Assembly (NCBI GenBank): GCA_963800135.1
Contig: CAWCZR010000006.1
Coordinates: 372,001-436,000 of the forward strand
Source: DASPSM01 sp963800135
GTDB lineage: Bacteria > Planctomycetota > Planctomycetia > Planctomycetales > Planctomycetaceae
Direction: 5' to 3'
Length of the DNA stretch: 64,000 nucleotides
Shown: in pieces, positions 10,066 through 20,530 of the stretch
Layout: every line of letters starts with the position of its first letter
How positions within the stretch are numbered: position 1 is the stretch's first letter
The notes under the pieces: generated by a model
The model's database searches: none
The model's input: only the letters and a program-made list of their open reading frames with translations
What the model was told of the DNA's origin: nothing
Made by a program: the position numbers and the translations under genes

Positions 10066-12806
10066 ATGACGGTCGAGTTGCCCCTGTTCACGGATTCTGA
10101 GCGACGGGCCGTGCGGGCAGAGAAAGTTCGCTCGACCGCCGCGCCGTCAGCGCCCGACAAGGGTCTGCATCAGCTATTCGAAGAGCAGGCCACGCGCACG
10201 CCCGAGGCCATTGCCCTCGTCGGCGAAGAACAGCGGATCACGTACGCCGAGTTGAACGCCCGCGCCAATCAATTGGCGCACGTGCTGCGGGATAGCGGCG
10301 TCGGTCCCGAAAAACTCGTGGCCCTGTGTCTCGACCGATCGCCCGAAATGGTGATCGGCATCGTGGCGATCTTGAAGGCGGGCGGAGCATATGTGCCGCT
10401 CGATTCCGAGTATCCGGCCGCGCGATTGGCCGTCATCCTCCAAGATGCCGCTCCAACCGTCGTGCTCACCACGCGTGCGCTCCGCGGGCAGTTGCCGGAA
10501 GGAGCAAGAACGCTGCTGCTCGATACGCCCGAGACGCAGACCTCGCTCGGGGGTGCGCCGGAGCACAACCCGACGGATACGGAGCGAGTCGCAACTCGTG
10601 ATTCCGGGCAAGCGGCCTACGTCATCTATACGTCGGGGTCGACCGGCGCGCCTAAGGGAGTCGTCGTCTCGCACGGGAACGTCGTGCGCCTGTTCGAATC
10701 GACGCGGTCCTGGTTCGACTTCGGCCCGGACGATGTGTGGACGCTGTTCCACTCGTTCGCCTTCGACTTCTCCGTCTGGGAGTTGTGGGGCCCGCTGCTA
10801 CACGGCGGACGTCTGGTGCTCGTCCCTCGGACGATCGCCCGTTCGCCAGCCGACTTTCTTCACCTGCTGGTCCGCGAGCGGGTGACCGTCCTGAACCAAA
10901 CCCCGTCGGCCTTTTACCAGTTAATGCAAGCCGACGCGGAAAACCCGACCACCGTCGAGCTGGCACTGCGCTACATCATCTTTGGCGGCGAGGCGCTCGA
11001 CTTCCCCCGCTTGAGAGACTGGTATCTGCGGCACGCCGACGAAGCGACCACGCTCGTCAACATGTACGGCATCACGGAAACGACCGTGCACGTGACCTAC
11101 CAGCCGCTCAGCCGCGAGCTGGTGCGCGACACGCGGAGCAGTCTGATCGGCGAAGCCATCCCCGACCTCACGCTGCATGTGCTCGACGAATCCTGCGAGC
11201 CGACGCCAACCGGGCAGATCGGTGAACTCTACGTGGGCGGCGCGGGATTGGCGCGCGGCTATCTCAACCGGCCAGAGCTGACCGCCCAGCGATTCCTCCC
11301 CGACCCGTTCAGCGATCGGCCGGGCGACCGGCTGTATCGCACGGGCGACCTGGTGCGTCGGCGGCCGGACGGCAATCTCGAATATCTCGGACGCATCGAT
11401 CAACAGGTCAAACTTCGCGGCTTCCGCATCGAACTGGGAGAAATCGAGTCCACGCTCGCGAAGCACCCCCAAGTTGCCGACTGCGCCGTGCAATTGCGCG
11501 AGGATCGGCCGGGCGACAAGCGGCTGGTGGCCTACTTCGTCTCGCCCAAGTCCACAACGTCTCCGTCCGCCGCGGAGCTCCGCCGTTTTCTCGAGCGAGG
11601 CTACCGGAGCACATGCTGCCCGCGCGGTACGTCGCACTCGAGTCGCTTCCGCGAACCGTCAACGGCAAGCTCGATCGCCAGCAATTGCCCGCCCCCGAAT
11701 CAATCACCAGCCATCTGGAGAGGAGCAGCGAGCCGGAGCGGAGCCTCCGCGTGACGGGCACACCGATTGAGGAAGAGCTGGCCCGCATCTTTGCCGACGT
11801 GCTGGGGCTCCTCCGGGTCGGCATCCACGACAACTTCTTCGTCCTGGGCGGGCACTCGCTGCTGGCGACCACGCTCGTTGCGCGAATCCGCGAGCGGCTG
11901 CATGTCGAGCTGTCGACGCGCAGCCTGTTTGTTGCGCCCACTCCGGCAGGCCTCGCCCGGATGTTTCCGTCGACGAGTGCGACTCGCAGCGAGACGTCTT
12001 CAGTCACCGGACAGCGGGAGGAGCACGCGGTGCGGGAACCGGACGCGGGGACCACCGACTTTCTGGAGGTATTGCGGGCCGGCGGCGACGGACATCCGCT
12101 CGTGTGCGTCGGCCACGTGCAGCCCATTCCCTTGCTGTTAGAACGACTGCCGTCGCTCGGCCCCGTCATTCATCTGAAGCTCGACGGGTCGCAGATCTGG
12201 CCACCCCTCAATCTCAGTTTCGAAGAGCAGCTGCAAGTCTACGTGCGCGAGCTCGAACAGCACGTGCTGGGACGAAAGCTGCTGTTGATCGGCTATTCGT
12301 ATGGGGGCATTCTCGCTTATTGCCTGGCCGCCAAGTTGTTGAACGAGGGCTTCGACATCGACCTGATGATGATCGAGCCCGCCCTGCCCTACCGCGACCT
12401 GCCCTGGAAGATTCGTTTGCGGCAAAGGCTCGGCAGCTTTTATCGCCTGCTGTTTAGCCGCACACCCGTCGGTCAGGTGGCGGCGAAGGGCGGTGAGGCC
12501 GAGATGATTTCTTCCGAGGCTTCGATCGCTGAGCAGCGGTGGAACTTCATGCATCCGCACTACGTCCAGAATATCGACAGCGCCTTCCTGCACGCCCTCG
12601 GCCAACGCGTGGCTCTTGTGGGGGGAGCGCCCTATCACGCCAGCTACGCCGCCCGTTGGCGCCGCATTGAAACGGGGGGCATCGAGTCGTGCATGCTGCC
12701 CCGGACCGACAATCACCTGTCGTGCTTTCAGGAGCCGGGACTCAGCCGCTGGCTCGATTTCTTCGAAGACTGGTATCGCCGCAGCAACTGGCCCTCTCGT
12801 TCGTAG
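10066..12806 (+). CDS. Stand-alone NRPS-like enzyme: threonine-type adenylation, carrier and thioesterase domains; one frameshift
   Basis: A three-domain enzyme without a condensation domain. The adenylation domain (about residues 35-510) has the P-loop YTSGSTGAPKG and YRTGDLVRR. Pocket residues aligned to PheA read D234, F235, W238, N277, I305, G307, M333, V341, H342, plus the Lys of NGKLDR. This DFWNIGMVHK set is the published threonine code. A carrier domain follows with the phosphopantetheine Ser in GGHSL (codon 11856), then an alpha/beta-hydrolase thioesterase with GYSYGG (Ser codon 12297) and a late His in DNHLS. A missing C near 11592 breaks the frame inside the normal LRARLPEHMLP segment, so I treat the two frames as one gene. 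The product is unknown: activated threonine is presumably loaded and released by hydrolysis, cyclisation or transfer. No phosphopantetheinyl transferase or other NRPS gene is nearby. Confidence 0.85.
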
Positions 12807-12821
12807 TCTTCAGCGCGGTTC

Positions 12822-15179
12822 TCACTTCAGCTCGACCATCACCTTCTCGAGTCCGCCTGTGAAGCGGAACGGGGACTGGTAGTCTTCCGAGACGGGCGTG
12901 GCAATGTCTTCGCCGACGTTGAACGTTTCGTCGAGCGAGAGGACGCCGCGGGGCGTGCGGCCGATCTTCCCCTCGCCCACTTGCCGGTCGTTGATAAACA
13001 GCTTTCCCAGACCGCCGCCATTGGCGTCGCCGGCGAACGCGAATTCGTACCGCAACTGCGACTTACCCAGCGGCACGTCGACATTTGACGTGATCGTGTA
13101 ACGAGAAGCATTCAAGAAATTGAAGTGCCAGACCAGCTTTGCGTTCTTGATGTAGAGCGTGTACCCGCCGAAGCGTCCCCCCTGAGCGACAAGCACTCCT
13201 TCGGCCCCCGGTTTCGGCAGATCGACGAAGGCCGTGATGGCGTAGGAGCGGTTCTTGGAATTTGGTGCGACTGCTTCCGGCAAGATGATTCCCGGGTAGA
13301 ACGTCGCCTTCGTGCGGCCGGGAGCGACTTGGGGTTGTGGGTTGTTGAGCATGCGGCCGGCCGTGCGATCGTCGATCGGCAAGACGTGATACTTGGCCGC
13401 TTCGATCCAGAACATCGCCTGCAGTTCGCGTAGTTTCTTGGGGTTGGCCTTGGAGAGATCCTTGGCTTCGCTGAAGTCTTCGTCGATGTGATAGAGCTCC
13501 CAGGGCTCATCGTCGATGTCCGGCCCACTGCCGAGCGCAAAAGCCAGCCAGGGAATCCGGCCATGAAAGGCGGCCGCCACCCAACCGTCGTGATACAACG
13601 CGCGGCTGCCTATCATCTCGAAATACTGGGTGACGTGACGTCCGTTGGCCTCCGAGTGATCGAAGGTATACGCCAGGCTGACTCCTTCGATCGGTTTTTG
13701 CGCGATGCCGTTGACGGCGGCCGGCGGACGAATGCCCACGGCTTCATAAATCGTGGGGGCGATGTCGACGACGTGGTGGAACTGGGTCCGCAAGCCGCCT
13801 TTGTCGCGGATCCGCTTGGGCCACGAGATCACGAGCGGATTGCGCGTGCCGCCAAAGTGCGAGGCGATCTGCTTGGTCCACTTGAAGGGTGTGCTGCCGG
13901 CGTAGGCCCAGCCGACCGCATAGTTGTTGTACGCCATCGGTCCGCCCAACTTGTCGAGCAGTTTCCGGTTCGCCTCGACCGAATCGAAGATCCCGTTAAA
14001 TCGCTTGGCTTCGTTGTCGGTGCCCGTCACGCCTCCTTCGGGACTCGCGCCGTTATCGCCCACGATGTAGAAGACGAGCGTATTGTCGAGTTCACCCAGC
14101 TGGTCGATGGCGTCGACCAGCCGGCCGATTTCGCTGTCGGTGTAGGCGAGGAAGCCGGCAAACACCTCCTGCATGCGGGCGTAAAGGCGTCGATCGTCCG
14201 CGCTCAGGGAATCCCAAGCGGGGATCGACTTGTGTCGCGGCGTGTTGATGGTGTCGGGCGGGACGATGCCGAGCTGCTTCTGGCGGGCAAACGTTTCTTC
14301 GCGGACCTTGTCCCAGCCCTGGTCAAACTGCCCTTTGAAGCGTTCGATCCAGCTTTTAGGGGCGTGGTGCGGCGCGTGCGTGGCGCCGGGAGCAAAATAG
14401 ACGAAAAACGGCTTGTTCGGTTGGGTGGTCTTTTGCGTGCGAACCCAGTCGATGGCCCGATTCGTCATGTCGGTCATGAAGTGGTAGCTGGGATCGTAGG
14501 GGGGCTCGAGCCGTTTTGTGTTCTCGACCAGCCCGGGGGACCACTGGTTCGTGTCGCCCCCAAGAAAGCCGTAGAAGTATTGAAAGCCCAGATTCGTGGG
14601 CCAACGATCGAAGGGTCCCGTTGGCCCCGATTCCCAGTTGGGCGTGTTGTGCCATTTGCCGAATGCGGCCGTGCTATAGCCGTTGCCCTTGAGCACTTCC
14701 GAGATCAGCGCGGCGTTCGGGGGCAACATCGAGTCGTAACCGGGAAAGCCGGTGGCGAATTCCTCCACGATGCCGGCGTTCATCGAGTGATGGTTGCGCC
14801 CGCTCAGCAGAGCCGCGCGCGTCGGCGAGCAGAGGGCCGTCGTGTGGAAGCGGTTGTAACGCAGACCGCTTTCGGCCAGCCGGTCGAGCGTGGGTGTGGG
14901 GATCGGGCCGCCGAACGTGCTCGCATGACCGAAGCCCGTGTCGTCGGTCATGATGATCACGACGTTGGGCGCGTCTCTGGGAGCCCGCACAGGCTCGGGA
15001 TAAGCGGACTTCGAATCCTTGATCGTGCGGCCAACCACGCCTTGAAACGGAGGCGGGTCGGGCGGCAGCTTGCCGGCAGGGTCGTCGGCAAGTGCCACGC
15101 CTGCAGCAGTCGCCACGATCGAAAAGCACCACACGAACGCAGTTGCACCGAGCGCACGGGAACTGGATTGGGCTCGCAT
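12822..15179 (-). CDS. Secreted arylsulfatase
   Basis: A 785-residue sulfatase that hydrolyses sulfate esters after a Cys-to-formylglycine modification. The modified residue is Cys117 in CSPTRAALLSGR, the full C-x-P-x-R signature. Metal ligands are visible in IIMTDDTGFG (residues 75-84), and a later GDNGAS block supplies further ligands. An N-terminal hydrophobic segment (about 10-30) followed by ALADD suggests signal-peptide export. The C-terminal 150 residues form an extra beta-rich domain seen in long arylsulfatases. Planctomycetes carry many such enzymes for sulfated polysaccharides, but this long subfamily also acts on small aryl sulfates, so the substrate is open. It is convergent with the NRPS-like gene, 15 bases away, and lies downstream of the dehalogenase fusion on the same strand. 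Confidence 0.93.
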   Translation of the reverse strand: MRAQSSSRALGATAFVWCFSIVATAAGVALADDPAGKLPPDPPPFQGVVGRTIKDSKSAYPEPVRAPRDAPNVVIIMTDDTGFGHASTFGGPIPTPTLDRLAESGLRYNRFHTTALCSPTRAALLSGRNHHSMNAGIVEEFATGFPGYDSMLPPNAALISEVLKGNGYSTAAFGKWHNTPNWESGPTGPFDRWPTNLGFQYFYGFLGGDTNQWSPGLVENTKRLEPPYDPSYHFMTDMTNRAIDWVRTQKTTQPNKPFFVYFAPGATHAPHHAPKSWIERFKGQFDQGWDKVREETFARQKQLGIVPPDTINTPRHKSIPAWDSLSADDRRLYARMQEVFAGFLAYTDSEIGRLVDAIDQLGELDNTLVFYIVGDNGASPEGGVTGTDNEAKRFNGIFDSVEANRKLLDKLGGPMAYNNYAVGWAYAGSTPFKWTKQIASHFGGTRNPLVISWPKRIRDKGGLRTQFHHVVDIAPTIYEAVGIRPPAAVNGIAQKPIEGVSLAYTFDHSEANGRHVTQYFEMIGSRALYHDGWVAAAFHGRIPWLAFALGSGPDIDDEPWELYHIDEDFSEAKDLSKANPKKLRELQAMFWIEAAKYHVLPIDDRTAGRMLNNPQPQVAPGRTKATFYPGIILPEAVAPNSKNRSYAITAFVDLPKPGAEGVLVAQGGRFGGYTLYIKNAKLVWHFNFLNASRYTITSNVDVPLGKSQLRYEFAFAGDANGGGLGKLFINDRQVGEGKIGRTPRGVLSLDETFNVGEDIATPVSEDYQSPFRFTGGLEKVMVELK

Positions 15180-15266
15180 TCGGAATGTCTCAACTTCTTA
15201 GATAGGACGGGCTCTCCGTGCATTCGGACGATCGGTTTGATGACGGGAAAACCGCGGCGAGTTCCG

Positions 15267-16718
15267 TCAGGCCGTGGCGGGGTTCTTGGCGATTAAGTCG
15301 ATGATCACCTCCGCCAACTCGGGGCCATGCGTTTCTTGAATGAAATGGCCGGCCCCCTTGATGATCGTGTGCGGCTGGCCGTGGGCGCCGGGCACCTCGG
15401 TCTGAAAGCGCTTGTCGCCGCCGCCGGTAATCGGATCGTGATCGCCAAACGCGGTCAGGAACGGCTTCTTCCACTCGCGCAGCACCTGCCAAGCTCTTTT
15501 GTTGGCTTCCTTCGCCGGATCGTTGGGACTGACGGGGACCAGCTGCGGCAACATCAGCGGGCCGGCCTTGAAGCGCTTGTCGGGGAACGGGGCGTCGTAC
15601 GCATCGTTGAGCGCGGGCACACGTGAACTCGTTGCGACGAGCGAGCCGACCGGCATGTCCCCCTCCTCGAGCATCTTGGCCGACATCGCCTTCCAGACCA
15701 TGAACGCGGGCGTAATGTGTTCTTCACCTGTCGGCAAACCCGTGTTCGAGATTACGATCCGGGCGAAGCGGCCCTCATTTTCGGTGACGACTCTCAGGCC
15801 GATCAAACCGCCCCAGTCCTGGCCGAAGAAGGTGCAATTCTTCAAGTCGAGCGCCGTCACCAGGCCGGCCATTTCGTCGACGTGGAACTTGTAGGTGTGC
15901 ACGGCCCGCTCCGTCGGCTTGTCCGATCGGCCAAAGCCGACGAGGTCCGGCACGATGCAGCGGTAGCCGGCCGCGACGAGCGGCGGAACCATCTTGCGAT
16001 AGAGGTAGCACCAGGTCGGCTCGCCATGCAGCAACAGAATGGGCTGCCCATCCCGCGGGCCCTCGTCGAGATAGTGCACGCGGTAGCCGCCGACCTCGTG
16101 ATAGTGCGGCGGAAACTCGAAGCCGGGCAGATGCGCGAAGCGCTCATCGGGCGTCCGTAGCACGCCGGGCCGTGGTCCGCGGTCACCTGCCGGACCGCTG
16201 AGCGACTCGGCCTTGGCCGGAACTTGGGCGACGCAATAGTTGATCTGTCCCACGATCCCAGCCTCCCGAAAGTGGTGAATGGCCCGATACTCGGGCGACA
16301 TCGACATCTGAAACAGCGTCTTCTTCCGCGGGTACTGCACCAGCGCCACCATGTCCCAATCGGCCTTGCCGATCAGGCAGTACTTGGACTTGCCGGCGAA
16401 GAGCACCTTGGCGCCGAGCTTTTCCAGGATGGGCTGAATGGCGGCGGCGTACTTGGCGTATTCGGCTTGCCCGCCGTTGGGTTTGAACTTGAGCAGGTTG
16501 ACCATCACGATCGGATGATCGTCGGGCAGCGCGATAAAATCCTGCATCTGCGCCGGCGTCGGCAAAAGGGCGATCGTCGCCGGAGTCAGCTCCTCGGTCG
16601 CCGCGCTTGCGTCTCCGGGAATGACCGACGCGACGGCCGCCGCGCCTCCCGCCACAACCGTGCTCGTCAAAAACTCGCGGCGGTTCCGCGTTCCTGTGCT
16701 GGCGTGGTTGTCGCTCAT
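15267..16718 (-). CDS. Tat-exported fusion of a DUF1330 domain and a haloalkane-dehalogenase-like hydrolase
   Basis: About 483 residues. The N-terminus has a twin-arginine signal (NRREFLTST followed by an Ala/Val-rich stretch and DASAA). Residues about 50-170 are a DUF1330 ferredoxin-like domain (IVMVNLLKFK, then YAKYAAAIQPILEKLGA). From about 195 there is an alpha/beta hydrolase of haloalkane dehalogenase type: HGEPTW oxyanion loop, nucleophile Asp with halide Trp in GQDWGG, catalytic acid in FGDHDPI and His in GAGHFIQE. ATG 16718 was chosen over 16754 because GGAAG precedes it. The fusion and the export signal are both unusual for this family. It could cleave carbon-halogen bonds in the periplasm, or be an epoxide or ester hydrolase; activity is inferred from motifs only. 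Confidence 0.85.
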   Translation of the reverse strand: MSDNHASTGTRNRREFLTSTVVAGGAAAVASVIPGDASAATEELTPATIALLPTPAQMQDFIALPDDHPIVMVNLLKFKPNGGQAEYAKYAAAIQPILEKLGAKVLFAGKSKYCLIGKADWDMVALVQYPRKKTLFQMSMSPEYRAIHHFREAGIVGQINYCVAQVPAKAESLSGPAGDRGPRPGVLRTPDERFAHLPGFEFPPHYHEVGGYRVHYLDEGPRDGQPILLLHGEPTWCYLYRKMVPPLVAAGYRCIVPDLVGFGRSDKPTERAVHTYKFHVDEMAGLVTALDLKNCTFFGQDWGGLIGLRVVTENEGRFARIVISNTGLPTGEEHITPAFMVWKAMSAKMLEEGDMPVGSLVATSSRVPALNDAYDAPFPDKRFKAGPLMLPQLVPVSPNDPAKEANKRAWQVLREWKKPFLTAFGDHDPITGGGDKRFQTEVPGAHGQPHTIIKGAGHFIQETHGPELAEVIIDLIAKNPATA

Positions 16719-16754
16719 GCGGCTGTCTTCCGTGCGGATGATGGACAAACTCAT

Positions 16755-17076
16755 CGAGAAGAAGAGGAAATGATGAGTCGCCAGTCTACCACGCCGGGAA
16801 CGACACAGACATCAAGATTTCAGCAGCCAGTTGCCGCGAGCCAAATAGTTCCGCAGCGGAATCGGAGTGTTTCGGCGGTGGGGCGATCTCGCGCAAAATA
16901 GGCTTGGCTTAGGGTCTGTGGTGTGAAACACATCAATCCGCCGGAGGACACGCATCAGCGAAGGACGCGGGATTTCTCGTCGGACGCGCCAACTTCAACG
17001 TGTCATCGTCTCGCCGATGCTGACGCGATGATCAACCATGCCCCTTGGGTGCTAGACCATGGCCCGACGCGATCAT
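16755..17076. other. Intergenic region with no gene seen
   Basis: About 320 bases between the end of enzyme I and the start of the dehalogenase fusion. No frame shows coding character, and I see no RNA gene. It should contain the promoter of the dehalogenase gene on the minus strand. Confidence 0.4.
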
Positions 17077-18773
17077 CTACGATGCTGCTGAAGTTGCCGC
17101 CTTGTCCAGAGTTCCGAGATCGACGGCGCGAATCGCTTGTTTCGTGGTGGGAACGGCGGTCGGTGCCACGCTCAGCGTGCGAAATCCCATTTCCAAGAGG
17201 CGCGGGACCCAGCCTTCTCGGCCCGCCAACTCCCCGCACAGCGTCACGGGCCGTCCGCCCGCGTCGGCCATCACAACGTGCAAGAGCCGGATCACCGACT
17301 CGTGGCTGTCTTGATAGTAAGCGTTCACCGAGGCGTCGTCCCGGGCGGCGGCCATGGTGTATTGCGCGAGGTCGTTCGTCCCGACGCAGCGAAAATCGGC
17401 GTGCTTCAGCAGCGCCGGAACCGCCAGTGCGGCGGCCGGCGTTTCGATCATCGCACCGAATTTGGGAGGCTCAGCGATCTTGCGTTCGGCACTCGTCGCC
17501 TCGAACACTTCTCGCATTCTCCGCATGTCGTCTTCGAGCGTGATCATCGGAATGAGCACGCGCACGGGATGTTCCTGCGACAGCCGCAAGATGGCCCCCA
17601 TTTGCGTGCGAACCAGTTGCGAGTACTCCAGCAGGACCCGCACGCCTCGCCGCCCCAGCACCGGATTTGCGGTCGGCGCCAGCGGCAGGAACGGGAGCGG
17701 CTTGTCGCCGCCGATATCGAGCAGACGCACGGTCACCGGCCGATCGCCGAGGGGCGTCACCATCTTCTGGAGGTCGAGGAATAATTCGTCCTCCGTCGGC
17801 GGAGCCTGCCGGGCAAAGTAGATTTGCTCAATTTGCAACAGGCCCACTCCGTCAGCTCCGTTGTCGAGAGCCAGGTCGACGTCTTCTTCAATGCCGATAT
17901 TGGCTTCGACCCGGACCAATTGGCCGTCACGTGTGCGGGCCGGCTTTCGACAAGCGTCTTTGCAGCGGACGAGCGTGGCCCGCCATGCCTTGAGCCGCTC
18001 TTGGAACTCCTCGCGTGTCGGCGGTTGGGGCGAAAGCACCAGCATTCCGCGATGGCCGTCGACTAACACCTCGGCGCCGCCGGCAATGAGCGAAAGCACT
18101 TCGGGAATCTCGGTGATCGTAGGGATGCCCTTTTCGCGCGCCAAAAGGGCCGCGTGAGAGCCTTGGCCCAGGGATTCGACGACAATGGCCGCCACGTGAG
18201 ACTTGGGCAGCCGCACGACGTCCGAAGGCAACAACCGTTCGACGACCAGAGACGCTCTGCTCGGGAATCGATTCGAGCCCGGTCTTCGCTTCCCCGCGCA
18301 GTCGCCGAATAATGTTTCGTCGCAAGTCGAGCACGTCATCGGCGCGTTGGCGCAACGTCTGGTTTTCCAGTGCCTCGAACTTTTGATACCACCGCTTGAG
18401 CACGCGGCGGACGGCCCACTCCGCGGTCAACGACGAAGTTCTGACTTCCCGCTCAAATTCGCCCGAATCGACGAGGCCCCGCAACATCGTGCCATGCGCG
18501 CGAAAGATGCCCGCCAGCGCCGAGTCGAATTCCGACTCGATCCGCCGGGCCGACTGGTCCAGCTCGGCAAAGGTTTCCGCGAAGGAACTGCGCGAGGCGT
18601 TCGCATTCGCGGTCCGCGGCGTCCGCACCGATCGTTTGCGGAGCACCGTCCGATCGCAGCGCGTCTCCGACCACCCAAGCCCGGCCCATCCCCAGGCCCG
18701 GCGCGATGCTCCGGCCCGTCAACCGGACTTCCTGAGGCCGCTCTTCGGCGATCGTGGCGGTCTGTCCTTCCAT
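17077..18773 (-). CDS. ptsI: Phosphoenolpyruvate--protein phosphotransferase (PTS enzyme I); two frameshifts
   Basis: Enzyme I takes phosphate from PEP to its own His and passes it to HPr. The N-terminal piece (VRLTGRSIAPGLGMGRAWV) and the helical HPr-binding part (SFAETFAELDQSARRIE) are followed by the phosphohistidine motif QGSHAALLAREKGIP and the PEP-binding barrel: VRLLDIGGDKPLPFL, then GAMIETPAAALAVPAL, FRCVGTNDLAQYTMA and LCGELAG. An extra T near 18586 and another near 18250 split it into three frames. Homology continues across both, so I annotate one gene of about 565 residues, the normal length. ATG 18773 is preceded by AAGGA and lies 21 bases after the stop of the thioredoxin-reductase-like gene, so the two are co-transcribed. 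No HPr or sugar permease is near, which suggests a regulatory phosphorelay. Confidence 0.88.
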
Positions 18774-18794
18774 CGACAGTTCCTTAGGCGATTT

Positions 18795-20432
18795 TCACGC
18801 TCGGATCGAGAGCAAGCGATGGGCACAAGTCACCGCGAGCGATCCGTCGCCGACCGCGAAACCGACACGCTTGGTGGACCCGGCGCGGATGTCTCCGGCG
18901 GCGAGGATTCCGGGAAGAGTGGTCTCGAGCGGGCAGGGGTCGCGATCGGCGAGGGGCCAGAGGCCCGAGCGAACCACGTCGCTGCCGGTCAGCAGGTAAC
19001 CCTTGTCGTCGCGCGCAACTTCGGTTGGAAGCCACTCGGCCCCGGGTTCTGCCCCGATGAACACGAATACGGCCGAACACGGCAGCCGACGCGGCGGGGC
19101 GGCTTCTTGGCCCTTGAGCGCGATTTCTTCCACATGATGTTTTCCGAACACCGCGTTGATCTCGGTCTGTTCGTGGATCACGACATTGGGAGCGGCGCGG
19201 ATCCGATTCGCGAGGTAATCCGAGATGCTGGGTCCCAGCTTGCTGCGAATAATCGCGTGGACCTTGCGCGTCGGGCAGCATTCGGCCAAGAACATGATGG
19301 CTTGCCCGGCGGAGTTTCCCGCGCCGACGACCGCCACGTCGGTGCCGTCATAAAGATCGGCTTCCACCGTCGTGCAGGCGTAGTAGATGCCCGCCCCCGT
19401 GAACTGGTCGGCGCCCTCGGCCTCCAGTTTGCGCCAACGGACTCCGATCGCGAGCAGCACCATGTGACAGCGGATCTCGGCGCCGCAATCCAGGTGCAGC
19501 ACATGTTGCTCGTCGGGGGATTTCGCCGGCGTCAGTTTCTGGACGTTGACGGGCGCGACGATCCGTGCGCCGAACTTGAGCATCTGCAAGACGCCGCGAG
19601 TCGCCAGGTCGGCTCCGCTCAGTCCCGCCGGAAAGCCGATGAAATTTTCGATTCGGGACGATCCGCCCGCCTGGCCCCCGGGGCCCAGACGGTCCAGCAT
19701 CAAGGTCGACAGCCCCTCCGACGAGGCGTACACGGCCGCGGCCAGTCCCGCCGGCCCCGCTCCGATGATGGCGAAATCGACTTGCTGCGTGGGACAGAAT
19801 TTCCAAATCCCGGCGGCGCGGGCCAGCTCAATCAACGTGGGATTCAGCAGAATCTGCCCGTCGCCGCAACCGATCGCCGGCGTCTTTTTCGGAGAGCCGA
19901 GCTCCTGGAAGACCCGCTGACCCTCATCGGTTTCGGGATCGTACCAGGTGAAGGGAACAAAGTTCTTGTACAGAAACTCGCGGACGGTGTTCGTGTCGCG
20001 ACACCGGCCCGGGCCGAAGACACGTAATCCCAGCACGCCCATCTGCGACAACAGCTCACGTCGGCGCGTGAACGCAATGATCAGCTTTTCGCCCAGGCTC
20101 GGAACGCGATTGAGCAGGGCCCTGAGATTGCTCCCGGGCATACACCAAATGCGCGACTTGCCCCGCGCGACGCCCGTCACAATCACCGGCCGCCCGGTCA
20201 GCAGGTCGATGTCGCCGGAAAACTGCCCCGGGCCGTGCGTGACGATCACCCGATTGCGGTCGGCCGGATTGAGGATGTCGATCTGCCCGGATTCGACGAC
20301 GAAAAAATCGATGTCGGGCTGGCCGGCGCGGAAGACTGTTTCGCCATCCGCGTAGTCGCGACAGGTCGCGAGCGGCTTGAGAATCGCGATCTCCGTAGTG
20401 GTCAGTTGGGGAAAGGCACTTTCTTCGCTCAT
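18795..20432 (-). CDS. Cyclic-nucleotide-binding, thioredoxin-reductase-like flavoprotein lacking the CxxC motif
   Basis: A 545-residue three-part protein. Residues about 10-130 form a cNMP-binding (Crp-like) sensor domain. Residues about 145-205 resemble a glutaredoxin-fold spacer (REFLYKNFVPFTWYDPET) without a redox cysteine pair. The remainder is an FAD/NAD(P)H thioredoxin-reductase fold with IIGAGPAGLAAAVYA and VAVVGAGNSAGQA. Where thioredoxin reductases carry CxxC, this protein has YYACTTVEA, a single Cys, so it cannot pass electrons to thioredoxin in the usual way. This architecture exists in other bacteria, where it is annotated as a cNMP-domain reductase of unknown acceptor. It is the first gene of an operon with enzyme I, which hints at redox or cAMP-linked control of carbon signalling. 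Confidence 0.88.
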   Translation of the reverse strand: MSEESAFPQLTTTEIAILKPLATCRDYADGETVFRAGQPDIDFFVVESGQIDILNPADRNRVIVTHGPGQFSGDIDLLTGRPVIVTGVARGKSRIWCMPGSNLRALLNRVPSLGEKLIIAFTRRRELLSQMGVLGLRVFGPGRCRDTNTVREFLYKNFVPFTWYDPETDEGQRVFQELGSPKKTPAIGCGDGQILLNPTLIELARAAGIWKFCPTQQVDFAIIGAGPAGLAAAVYASSEGLSTLMLDRLGPGGQAGGSSRIENFIGFPAGLSGADLATRGVLQMLKFGARIVAPVNVQKLTPAKSPDEQHVLHLDCGAEIRCHMVLLAIGVRWRKLEAEGADQFTGAGIYYACTTVEADLYDGTDVAVVGAGNSAGQAIMFLAECCPTRKVHAIIRSKLGPSISDYLANRIRAAPNVVIHEQTEINAVFGKHHVEEIALKGQEAAPPRRLPCSAVFVFIGAEPGAEWLPTEVARDDKGYLLTGSDVVRSGLWPLADRDPCPLETTLPGILAAGDIRAGSTKRVGFAVGDGSLAVTCAHRLLSIRA

Positions 20433-20530
20433 GGATATGGAACCCCCTCGAAGCGACGGTCCAGTTCTGCTCCGCTGATGCAGAAGTATACGCGGCGGCG
20501 GCGCGCGAAGGCACCTGCGGCGATCGACGT

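Noticed and set aside
13488..15296. 602-codon open frame on the plus strand opposite the arylsulfatase
   Set aside because: It mirrors the sulfatase gene, whose motifs are unambiguous. GC-rich coding DNA commonly leaves the antisense frame open, and its composition (Arg, Val, Asp-rich) shows no domain.
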